A stretch of 10,697 nucleotides of DNA from contig JAFGON010000032.1 in assembly GCA_016926475.1 (NCBI GenBank), forward strand, positions 1 through 10,697. The letters run 5' to 3'. The notes below the pieces were generated by a model, which was not told the DNA's origin, ran no database searches, and worked only from the letters and a program-made list of their open reading frames with translations. Made by a program: the position numbers and the translations under genes. This DNA is from a candidate division WOR-3 bacterium. GTDB taxonomy: Bacteria > SDB-A. Positions 1 through 6,485 of this stretch are shown here, one piece after another (position 1 is the stretch's first letter; the number at the start of each line of letters is the position of its first letter).

Positions 1-1
1 G

Positions 2-490
2 CACATTCTCAACGGATGCAGTTTCGGCCCGCAATGCAAGCTCAGCGGAGAAATCTCTAACTCAATAATTCTGGGTTATTCCAACAAGCAGCACTACGGC
101 TTCCTCGGGAGTTCATACATCGGCGAGTGGGTCAATTTTGGAGCCGGAACCACAAATTCGAATTTAAAGAACAACTATTCCGAAATAACTCTGTATTTCA
201 ACGAAAAGAGACATTGCACCGGCCTCAAATTTTTAGGCGTGCTCTGCGGGGACCACGTAAAAACCGCTGTCGGCACGATGTTAAACACGGGTACAATTAT
301 TGGAGTCGGTGCCAATATATTCAAACCTGGGTTGACGGACAAGTACATACCTTCATTTTCCTGGGGTCCCGGAGAAAAATACTCTTTTGATAAATTCTTG
401 AAAACAGCCCGAATCGTAATGGAGAGAAGAGAAAAGTCTATGCCCCAATCATCCGAAGAATTGCTGGAATCAATTTTCCAAAAATCATGA
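2..490 (+). CDS. GlmU-like putative sugar nucleotidyltransferase, C-terminal part (5' end outside window)
   Basis: The frame is open from the left edge to a TGA at 488-490 and gives 162 residues, so the N-terminal nucleotidyltransferase domain lies outside the window. The visible part resembles a left-handed beta-helix: short hexapeptide-like turns rich in G, V, I and N, with a GAGTTNSNLKNNY motif at about residues 47-59 and a later GTIIGVGANIF-type turn. That asparagine-rich motif is characteristic of the alternative bacterial GlmU-like family, best known from Bacteroidetes, annotated as putative sugar or UDP-GlcNAc pyrophosphorylases. It would act in the cytoplasm, making an activated sugar for envelope polymers. 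Its TGA overlaps the ATG of the PAP2 gene (ATGA), which suggests translational coupling. The family call is fairly secure; the actual sugar is not known. Confidence 0.85.
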   Translation, partial: HILNGCSFGPQCKLSGEISNSIILGYSNKQHYGFLGSSYIGEWVNFGAGTTNSNLKNNYSEITLYFNEKRHCTGLKFLGVLCGDHVKTAVGTMLNTGTIIGVGANIFKPGLTDKYIPSFSWGPGEKYSFDKFLKTARIVMERREKSMPQSSEELLESIFQKS

Positions 491-1011
491 TACATCTCAT
501 AGCCGTTGTTTTTGTTTTGAATATTGAGGGCTTTGATCCTGACAGAAGGGCATCGGAGTGGATAAGAGAAGGTTTTTCTTCCCCTCTTTCTCAAGACATC
601 ATGGAAAAAACGACACTTTTGGGAGATGGAAGAAACATAATACTGTTTTCAACTTTTATGACCCTCGGCGACAAAAAACTAAGAAGGTGCGGGGAAATGT
701 CGCTGATGTCTTTCGGCTTTTCAGGAGCGCTCGTCAGCGCGGTAAAAATATCGGTTTCAAGACGGAGACCGGACGGGGGAGACCATTCTTTCCCTTCCGG
801 GCACACCTCAAACGCTTTTTCCACGGCGACTATCATATCCTGCGAATACCCTCAATATCGAGCTCAAGCTTTCTTCCTCGCCAGCGCCGTGGGTCTTTCG
901 AGGATTGCCCTGAACAGGCACTGGACATCCGACGTCATCGCCGGAGCCTGCCTTGGAATCGCTTCGGGATTTCTCGTGGAGAAGATATATACTTGGGTTT
1001 CAGAGAGATAA
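487..1011 (+). CDS. PAP2-family phosphatase (membrane lipid phosphatase)
   Basis: This 174-residue protein carries all three phosphatidic acid phosphatase type 2 motifs: K87-x6-R94-P95, the PSGH block at 103-106, and S138-R139-x5-H145-x3-D149. The two catalytic histidines (H106, H145) and the aspartate are present, so it should be active. Hydrophobic stretches at about 48-60, 72-88, 107-118, 126-138 and 150-165 fit a small membrane protein. Such enzymes remove phosphate from lipid phosphates such as phosphatidic acid, PGP or polyprenyl diphosphate; the substrate cannot be read from the sequence. The ATG overlaps the upstream stop and has no clear ribosome site of its own, so coupled translation is likely. 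Its 3' end overlaps the likely start of the UbiA gene, which suggests both act in one lipid pathway. Confidence 0.9.
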   Translation: MIHLIAVVFVLNIEGFDPDRRASEWIREGFSSPLSQDIMEKTTLLGDGRNIILFSTFMTLGDKKLRRCGEMSLMSFGFSGALVSAVKISVSRRRPDGGDHSFPSGHTSNAFSTATIISCEYPQYRAQAFFLASAVGLSRIALNRHWTSDVIAGACLGIASGFLVEKIYTWVSER

Positions 1012-1844
1012 AAAACATCAAAATATTCCCTTTCATACAAATCACAAGACCTTTAAATCTGCTCATAGTAGAATCCGCGGTGTACCTCGGTTTTTTCATC
1101 AGCTCAGGATCATATAGAGTTTCTTTGAAAGACATACTTCTGTTCCTTCCAATATCACTCAGCGCCGCAGCAGGTTACTGTCTGAACGACCTTACCGATT
1201 TGGAAGAAGACAGGTTAAACAGACCAAATAGAGTTCTCGTAAAAAAAATCATTTCAAAAAAAACCTGCGTTATATTTCTATCTGCCCTTGTTTTAATCTC
1301 ATTATCGGTTTCTTTATTCAAACCGATTTTGCTTTTGACCAACATTCTCATACTTTTTTTTGTGCTTATTTACGATTTCTATTTAAAGAAAACTCCTTTA
1401 GCCGGCAACGTGCTGACGTCCTGCCTTGGCTCTTCTCCAGTGCTATGGGGTTCTCTGGTTCCTCAAAAGACAGATCTTTCGCCGGCTCTATGTGTATTTT
1501 TTCTCGCTTTTTTACTACATCTAAACCGTGAAACGGTAAAGGACATCGAGGATTACAAAGGTGATTTGGCGGCGGGAAAAAACACAACGGCGGTTTTTTT
1601 AGGTTTGAAATATTCCCGTTTTCTTGTCGTTATCTTTCATTTTATTCTGTTTGCATGTGCTATTCTGGTTTTCATAAAACTTTTTGGCTTTAGCCCAAAA
1701 ACCTTCGTCTTTTCTTCACCACTATTTTTTTTCATCTTTACGAGTTTAGTATCTTCAATAAAATCAAAATTTACTCTTTCATCCCTTTTTTTGAGACTTT
1801 CTATGGCGTCGGCAGTAGCCTGTCTTTTCTTTTTGTTTTCATAA
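993..1844 (+). CDS. UbiA-family prenyltransferase, resembling DGGGP synthase
   Basis: This hydrophobic protein has both UbiA metal and diphosphate motifs: N65-D66-x2-D69-x3-D73-x2-N76-R77-P78 and D184-x2-D187-x3-D191, the latter preceded by LNRE. A YDFYLKKTPLAGN segment at 127-139 is also typical. The form of motif 1 with NRPNR, and KDIEDYKGD in motif 2, resemble bacterial homologues of digeranylgeranylglyceryl phosphate synthase more than UbiA or MenA proper. The open frame extends back to 558, but only inside the PAP2 gene in another frame. I chose TTG at 993 because GGAG lies at 978-981, it gives a normal 283 residues, and the protein then begins just before the first helix. It overlaps the PAP2 gene by 19 bases. 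It should attach a prenyl chain to a polar acceptor at the membrane; the substrate is inferred only. Confidence 0.85.
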   Translation: MGFREIKNIKIFPFIQITRPLNLLIVESAVYLGFFISSGSYRVSLKDILLFLPISLSAAAGYCLNDLTDLEEDRLNRPNRVLVKKIISKKTCVIFLSALVLISLSVSLFKPILLLTNILILFFVLIYDFYLKKTPLAGNVLTSCLGSSPVLWGSLVPQKTDLSPALCVFFLAFLLHLNRETVKDIEDYKGDLAAGKNTTAVFLGLKYSRFLVVIFHFILFACAILVFIKLFGFSPKTFVFSSPLFFFIFTSLVSSIKSKFTLSSLFLRLSMASAVACLFFLFS

Positions 1845-1869
1845 AAAAAAAGAGCCGGTATTCACCGGC
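1843..1869 (-). terminator. Rho-independent terminator of the lipoprotein operon
   Basis: The arms GCCGGT (1854-1859) and ACCGGC (1864-1869) close a 4-base loop. Read on the minus strand the hairpin is followed by a run of nine T (complement of 1843-1851), the classic intrinsic terminator layout. It lies about 25 bases past the stop of the last lipoprotein gene. On the plus strand the stem is followed only by CCCTTT, so it would end UbiA-operon transcripts less well. The UbiA stop TAA (1842-1844) shares bases with the A-run. Confidence 0.85.
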
Positions 1870-1893
1870 CCCTTTACAGAAGTTATTTTGACA

Positions 1894-3513
1894 TCAATAA
1901 CCAAACCACTCTAAAACTTTATCGTAAACTGATGCAATCGGTTCTAAAGTAGTTTCATTTCTCTGAAGCGATTTCCCTGAAAATCCGAATGAAGCTGACT
2001 TAACACCAAGAGATGGGTTGTTGTAGAGAACTGCGCAAGGAGTTTCATCCCATGGTCTTAAACCGTCCCAATTATATAGTACAGTTATATTAGGATCTGA
2101 TGATGGAAAATTTTCACATAAGAAACCTGCAATTTTATTGGGAGGAAACCCATTTGCTGGATCAAATACAAGATTTACATTCGGAAATCCGAGCCCAGTA
2201 GCATATTGAGTGACTGTTGCACCACTAAAAGCTTGTACTGTATCACAGTTTGTATAAACTGAAAGGCCCATAAGATCATGTATCAAATAACCTGCTATGC
2301 CATCAAGGTTTAAAACAGGTTGAGCAGAGATCATCCAAGGTCCAAAAGTCCAGATTTTACCTCCGACATTGATATAATCCAGCAACTCAATTGTATCTTT
2401 AACAAATCCAGGATCAGATTTCGACATATCATCCCTTATATAAATAACAAGGGAAAGATCTTTAAGGCTGTCTTTCGATATGACACCAGACGATCTATTG
2501 TAATACCTGAAAGTAGTCCCTGGTCTTATCATTGAAAAAAGGTTCTCATACCATGCTCTTTGACCATAGGTATATGTTGTTGAAAAAAGAACTCCAATTG
2601 CACCGGAAGAAACGTCTGTATTGATAGTTCTAAAGGCAATAGAATCTATATTACTTTCAACATGGGAAGCATTCCTACCTTGTAAATATAACGTATGAAA
2701 ACCGCCTTGTAAATTCACATTCAACACGCTATCGTTGATAACAATAAATGAATCCCCTTCGGTGACAGGATTCATATCGGTCCATTGAGACCATTCATAA
2801 TTATCTATTTTGAACCTATATCCTATTGGGGTGTTGGATTGCGAATTGAGGGTATCGACCCTGTTCCACCAGATTTCAAGACCCTGCCATAATGGGTTTG
2901 TTTGATGAACGTAAAACATTACAGCTGTATCTAAAGGACTCCAAAATACTGGGATACTATTTCTATAATAACGCAAAATACCGGATGAGCCATCTGGAGC
3001 GGATATTTCTACTACTGGTTTCTCGCTGATCACATCCCATCCTCTAATTGCGGGAGTTGGATCTTCAAGACCCTCTTCGTCAACAGAACGAACATAGAAA
3101 AAACCCTTGAAATTCCAAATTTCGTGAAATTTGTAAGTTGTATCTGAACCAGCGATTATAGTGTCGATGACAGTGTCGATAACTATAAGCGAGTCAGGGA
3201 CATCGTCGACTGTCAGTTTCATCGTGTCGCTCGATGCGAATACGGAATCCCATCCGGTTATGGTCGAAGAATTGACAGAATCTCCGGAAAAGAAAATTTC
3301 GTAATAAGCGACAACTCCGTCTTCGTCAACTCCGTACCAGTAAACGAGGGAAACAGCATTTATTGTATCGTTTCCAGGCGGGACGTTGACCAAAAAAGTC
3401 TGCGGCGCTTTGTTTGTGTTTATGTTGCCTGTCGGAGCTGTCGAACATCCCAGCCAAAGTCCGGCGGTTATCGCCGCCAGCATCAGAATTAAAGCAATAG
3501 ATATTTTTCTCAT
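1894..3513 (-). CDS. Large lipoprotein with Fn3-like N-terminal part and GATase1/ThuA-like C-terminal part
   Basis: This 539-residue exported protein begins with a lipoprotein signal peptide: basic start, hydrophobic core and lipobox LWLGC, with lipidated Cys23 followed by Ser. Residues 35-160 look like an Fn3/Ig-like module (APQTF...VYWYGVDEDG...YEIFF), with an Asp-Thr-rich insertion at 107-127. Residues 165-300 form a second beta-rich region. From about 305 to the end the pattern changes: a strand (IGVLFSTTY), then SLVIYIRDD at 354-362, LLDYINVGGKIWTFGP at 377-392, and a final SASFGFSG...VLEWFG. This resembles the degenerate glutamine-amidotransferase-like (ThuA-type) fold in some secreted proteins, with no catalytic cysteine visible in the expected place. 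ATG is preceded by a G-rich site (complement of 3517-3522). It is last of three lipoprotein genes. Exact function is unknown; the fold call for the C-terminal part is tentative. Confidence 0.85.
   Translation of the reverse strand: MRKISIALILMLAAITAGLWLGCSTAPTGNINTNKAPQTFLVNVPPGNDTINAVSLVYWYGVDEDGVVAYYEIFFSGDSVNSSTITGWDSVFASSDTMKLTVDDVPDSLIVIDTVIDTIIAGSDTTYKFHEIWNFKGFFYVRSVDEEGLEDPTPAIRGWDVISEKPVVEISAPDGSSGILRYYRNSIPVFWSPLDTAVMFYVHQTNPLWQGLEIWWNRVDTLNSQSNTPIGYRFKIDNYEWSQWTDMNPVTEGDSFIVINDSVLNVNLQGGFHTLYLQGRNASHVESNIDSIAFRTINTDVSSGAIGVLFSTTYTYGQRAWYENLFSMIRPGTTFRYYNRSSGVISKDSLKDLSLVIYIRDDMSKSDPGFVKDTIELLDYINVGGKIWTFGPWMISAQPVLNLDGIAGYLIHDLMGLSVYTNCDTVQAFSGATVTQYATGLGFPNVNLVFDPANGFPPNKIAGFLCENFPSSDPNITVLYNWDGLRPWDETPCAVLYNNPSLGVKSASFGFSGKSLQRNETTLEPIASVYDKVLEWFGY
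3160..3180. repeat. Period-12 direct micro-repeat encoding Asp-Thr units
   Basis: The 9-base unit AGTGTCGAT occurs at 3160-3168 and again at 3172-3180, spaced 12 bases apart and in frame. On the minus strand it encodes two IDT units in the low-complexity Asp-Thr segment of the large lipoprotein. It looks like a small in-frame duplication within a loop rather than a regulatory repeat. Confidence 0.6.
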
Positions 3514-3526
3514 TTTCCCCCCTCGA

Positions 3527-4528
3527 TTACGGAGCCTCGAAATAATAAATCGAGGTGCTAAGAGATATACCCGCAGCGGCTTGGTATTGCGAAGAGATTT
3601 TCACGTAGCCTCTGCTGCCGGAAGGAGTGTTTCTCGAAAACCTCAATTCATAGATATTGTTTTCGATTCCTCTTATTTCATCCATAATTCCCCACACAAC
3701 TCCTGATGTCAGCAAATACTGGTAATAACCGTTGGTCTGGAGAGAGAGTGTTTCGATGTTGGCAGTGTCAGGGGTGTCGCCGAAAGTCAGGAAGTACAGG
3801 GGTATTCCAGCCGTATTAGCGGCGTCGATGACTGCTTGCCGGTCCGTTGGATCTTCGTTGTTGAGTCCGTCGCCCAGCACTACAATACCCTTGTTGCCGC
3901 CTTGCCCTTGAAGTTCGGAAATAGCCCTGTTGATGGCTCTGAATGTGGCGCTCCTTCCGTTGTAAGTCGGAAAATCAGCCCCCGCTTCGAGAAGAGCTAT
4001 GGACTTTGTGAAATCAGTCAAAAGGGTGTCATAGCTGTGGAAGCCAATAATTGCGATCGAATCGCTGGGTTGTTTCCAATTTATAAAGCGTTTCAAATAC
4101 GCGATGATATTAGCATCGTAAGATGTCACCGACGAAGACATGCTTCTGACAAGTGCTATGGAATTGTAGTTTTGAACACCCGAATTGAGGACATCCATAG
4201 TGAAATCGTTGTAGAAAATATTGTTCGTGTCAACCGATCCGTCGGTTTTATAGTACATTTCCTGCACGGTGAAGTTGGCTTTGTTCAGATTCTGTACAGG
4301 TATGTTTTCCTGACTTCTAACGCAAACTCTGACAACGACATCTCCACCCAAAAACTCAATGCCGAGAATCGAGGATGTTATAGCCGTCGTGGAGCTGTCA
4401 TCCCGGTTGATGTAAGGCGGTTCATCCGGTGGCTGATCGATTACGCTTTTAGAGCAACCTCCGAAAACAGCCGAAAGCAAGACAAATAAAGCCAGAACCG
4501 TGAACAGCTTCTTTCTGTTAAGTTTCAT
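3527..4528 (-). CDS. Lipoprotein with von Willebrand factor A-like domain
   Basis: The protein has 333 residues from the chosen start. A strong ribosome site, GGAGGA (complement of 4533-4538), sits 5 bases before the ATG at 4526-4528. An in-frame ATG at 4552 would add eight residues, overlap the upstream gene and put the signal peptide off its start, so I reject it. A basic start, hydrophobic core and lipobox FGGC give lipidated Cys25 followed by Ser. Residues 55-115 form a short beta-rich domain and about 122-290 form a vWA-like domain: SIALV strand at 123-127, GRSATFRAI with the expected Thr at 191-199, and IVVLGDGLNNE at 215-225. The first metal-site motif (DxSxS) reads VRSMSSS, lacking the aspartate. 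It is probably a periplasm-facing binding or scaffolding protein. Spacing to both neighbours is 13 bases. Confidence 0.87.
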   Translation of the reverse strand: MKLNRKKLFTVLALFVLLSAVFGGCSKSVIDQPPDEPPYINRDDSSTTAITSSILGIEFLGGDVVVRVCVRSQENIPVQNLNKANFTVQEMYYKTDGSVDTNNIFYNDFTMDVLNSGVQNYNSIALVRSMSSSVTSYDANIIAYLKRFINWKQPSDSIAIIGFHSYDTLLTDFTKSIALLEAGADFPTYNGRSATFRAINRAISELQGQGGNKGIVVLGDGLNNEDPTDRQAVIDAANTAGIPLYFLTFGDTPDTANIETLSLQTNGYYQYLLTSGVVWGIMDEIRGIENNIYELRFSRNTPSGSRGYVKISSQYQAAAGISLSTSIYYFEAP

Positions 4529-4541
4529 CTGTTCCTCCGTA

Positions 4542-5483
4542 TTAGTAAACATATCTGAATTTTGGCAGACGCTGGTAAGCCCAATGGAAGTATATAACAG
4601 CCGATTCGAGATCGCTCGTGGGAGGAGAAGTAATTATACTGTCAACCATGATTTTAGCGTACCTTCCTGAAGCGCTTTGCATCCAAACAATATCTTCATC
4701 CACCACTGGAGATTCATATAGCAGTTGATCTCCCATCGGGGCGATACGAAGATTGGCAAACGCAGTATCGCTGCCCACGTTCAGAACACCCGCCTGCTGT
4801 CCCCCTGAAAAAGGAGGCATAAAGGCTGATAAAATCTCTGTGAAAGCAAGAGCAGTATCGGTCACAATTGTTGTGTCGTTTGTAAGAGTGTCTATAGTGT
4901 AAACCAACGTGTCAATTCTGTTCAAAGAATCGCAGGGGTCGTAAAAATAAACTTCGGCAACGGTGTGGAGAGAGCTGTCTCCAAATCCGATGGTTTGAAA
5001 GTTTTCATCATTCCAAAAAGCGGCAAAACTGCCATCAAGGCCGTATGCTACGAGGCAAGATGATCCGGATAAAGCAATTGAGGAAGTCTGCCCTACAGTG
5101 TCTGTCTCCCAGACATTTCCGTCTGCTTGTTTTGAATACAAGACCGTGTATGTTCCCAGTTGTTCTGCTTGGGCTAAAGTCCAATTGTTGTTGAACGCAG
5201 TGTCGCCTCCAGAAACTTCATAGGAAGGGAACGTAGTGTCAACTATTGTATTTGACGAGCCATCTCTTAAAATGACCCTGTATCTTCTGGCAGTGGTGAT
5301 GATATCCCATGTAAGTTTAACGCCGAGACCGTCTGTCGTTGTGCCCTGGGCGTTGAAATGATAATCGACCGTAACGACACCTTCATATCGCTTTCCTTCG
5401 TCGAGAGGAATTGTCGAACATCCGACAAATATTAACAACACAAGGAAAACGGCAGAGAGTATAAACCCCGTTTTTCTTACCAT
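4542..5483 (-). CDS. Lipoprotein with Fn3-like domain, function unknown
   Basis: This is the first gene of the three-lipoprotein operon, 313 residues. The start ATG has GGAGG (complement of 5491-5495) 7 bases upstream. The signal peptide ends in the lipobox FVGC, with Cys22 followed by Ser, as in both downstream partners. Residues 52-118 read as an Fn3-like sandwich (KLTWDIITTARRYRVIL...GTYTVLYS). A Thr/Asp-rich segment at 190-213 has repeated DT pairs and resembles the insertion in the last protein of the operon. The C-terminal third is beta-rich and ends YQRLPKFRYVY without any sorting signal I recognise. No catalytic motif is visible. I do not recognise a named family; a structural or ligand-binding role at the outer membrane is a guess from architecture. 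Confidence 0.85.
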   Translation of the reverse strand: MVRKTGFILSAVFLVLLIFVGCSTIPLDEGKRYEGVVTVDYHFNAQGTTTDGLGVKLTWDIITTARRYRVILRDGSSNTIVDTTFPSYEVSGGDTAFNNNWTLAQAEQLGTYTVLYSKQADGNVWETDTVGQTSSIALSGSSCLVAYGLDGSFAAFWNDENFQTIGFGDSSLHTVAEVYFYDPCDSLNRIDTLVYTIDTLTNDTTIVTDTALAFTEILSAFMPPFSGGQQAGVLNVGSDTAFANLRIAPMGDQLLYESPVVDEDIVWMQSASGRYAKIMVDSIITSPPTSDLESAVIYFHWAYQRLPKFRYVY

Positions 5484-5548
5484 CAGCTTCCCTCCTTCCT
5501 AAAAGGCAAAATATATGTTTTGAAGCTCAAATTCATTTAATAAATAAA

Positions 5549-5575
5549 ATTATCAGCAGATATATATAAAGTCAA
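5549..5575 (-). promoter_or_regulatory. Predicted promoter of the lipoprotein operon
   Basis: On the minus strand, TTGACT (complement of 5570-5575) is followed after 15 bases by GATAAT (complement of 5549-5554). Both match the sigma-70 consensus at five of six positions, though the spacing is short. A start point near 5542 would leave a leader of about 58 bases. The whole 5484-5663 intergenic stretch is AT-rich and separates divergent genes; I found no convincing plus-strand promoter in it. Confidence 0.45.
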
Positions 5576-5592
5576 CTGAAATTTGACCTTTA

Positions 5593-5615
5593 AAACGACC
5601 GTTTAACCGGTGTTT
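5593..5615. repeat. Imperfect inverted repeat between divergent transcription units
   Basis: The 23-base stretch has outer arms AAAC/GTTT and inner ACCG/CGGT-type elements around a central TTTAA. Symmetry is imperfect. It sits just upstream of the predicted -35 box of the lipoprotein operon and about 50 bases before the glycosyltransferase start, a position that would suit an operator. No regulator gene is nearby, so function is unproven. Confidence 0.25.
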
Positions 5616-5663
5616 ATGAAATCTCTTGTTGTTCAATTCTATTCTGTGTGTTAAAACAGCAGA

Positions 5664-6401
5664 ATGAAAATCAGCCTTGTCATACCTGTATTCAACGAAT
5701 CACTGATTTTGGACAGGACAATTTCATGCGCGTCCGAATTTTTAGAAGCTTTTCCGGGCTCCGAAGCCGTATTCGTCGACGACGGCAGTTCAGACGGCAC
5801 CTGTGAATTCCTCAGAAAAAAGTGCCCGGGAAAATTCTTTTCATTCAAAATAATAGCACACGAAAAAAATCAGGGTCAACACAGCGCCGTAATCACCGGA
5901 ATGAAGAATTCTAAAGGAGATCTTATTCTCACGTCAGACGCCGATCTCCAGACTCCACTAGAAAACTTTCACTTTCTTATTCAATCCATGACAACCAAGG
6001 ACAAGATAACCTCTGCTATTCGCAAAAAAAGGTCTGATCCTTTCATCCGAAGACTGTTCAGTTTCATCCTAAATGTTCAACTCTCATTGCGTTTCAAAAA
6101 AAAGATCGTGGATATCGGTTCCATGTTTAAATGCTACAAAAGAGAAGTTGTTGAAGAAATAATTCAGCACTCCGACAAAAACACATTTGTACCTGTTCTC
6201 GCACTTCAGTTGGGGTATTCAATAAAAGAAATACAAGTAGTTCAGGCAAAACCGATAAGAAAATCCCGTTACAGCACACCGAGACTGGTTTGGCTTTATC
6301 TGAAATTATCCCTAGAAACCGGAGTTTTCTGGCATATTTTACTTTTTGTACTCGCTGTTGTCTTCTCAATTATCATCTATGCTGCTTTAGTTCTATTATG
6401 A
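5664..6401 (+). CDS. Family 2 glycosyltransferase (DPM1/ArnC-like, probable polyprenyl-phosphate glycosyltransferase)
   Basis: This 245-residue protein starts with the GT-A strand and nucleotide-binding pattern ISLVIPVFNE (3-12), then VDDGSSDGT (38-46) and the metal-binding SDADLQTP (91-98, DxD at 92-94). A KNQGQHSAVITGM segment (68-80) and the C-terminal KSRYSTPRLVWLYL (200-213) are typical of enzymes that move a sugar from a nucleotide to dolichyl or undecaprenyl phosphate. One hydrophobic segment at about 222-245 would anchor it to the membrane. An in-frame TAA at 5652 rules out an earlier start, and no good ribosome site precedes the ATG, so expression may be low or leaderless-like. It lies 84 bases upstream of the DUF2723 gene, its likely partner. 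The donor sugar is unknown. Confidence 0.9.
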   Translation: MKISLVIPVFNESLILDRTISCASEFLEAFPGSEAVFVDDGSSDGTCEFLRKKCPGKFFSFKIIAHEKNQGQHSAVITGMKNSKGDLILTSDADLQTPLENFHFLIQSMTTKDKITSAIRKKRSDPFIRRLFSFILNVQLSLRFKKKIVDIGSMFKCYKREVVEEIIQHSDKNTFVPVLALQLGYSIKEIQVVQAKPIRKSRYSTPRLVWLYLKLSLETGVFWHILLFVLAVVFSIIIYAALVLL

Positions 6402-6420
6402 GTAAAAAATACATATATAG

Positions 6421-6450
6421 TTGTTATTTGTTTATTAAACACTATATATT
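6421..6450 (+). promoter_or_regulatory. Possible promoter before the DUF2723 gene
   Basis: In the 84-base AT-rich gap after the glycosyltransferase gene, TTGTTA (6421-6426) is followed by overlapping TATATA (6443-6448, 16-base spacing) and TATATT (6445-6450, 18-base spacing). These are moderate sigma-70 matches in a region where chance matches are common. If real, the DUF2723 gene can be expressed separately from the upstream gene. Confidence 0.3.
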
Positions 6451-6485
6451 CCTTTTAACAACATTTTCATACAGCAGGAGTTGAT

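Noticed and set aside
175-594. Open frame of 139 codons on the minus strand across the nucleotidyltransferase and PAP2 genes
   Set aside because: It crosses two motif-supported genes on the other strand and has no domain-like pattern or ribosome site.
558-992. Long 5' extension of the UbiA frame
   Set aside because: It overlaps the PAP2 gene out of frame and its translation is Arg/Phe-rich without motifs; all UbiA features begin after 993.
3836-4489. Open frame of 217 codons on the plus strand, antisense to the vWA-like lipoprotein gene
   Set aside because: The opposite strand has a clear signal peptide, lipobox, ribosome site and domain pattern; this frame shows no recognisable motif and follows from codon bias.
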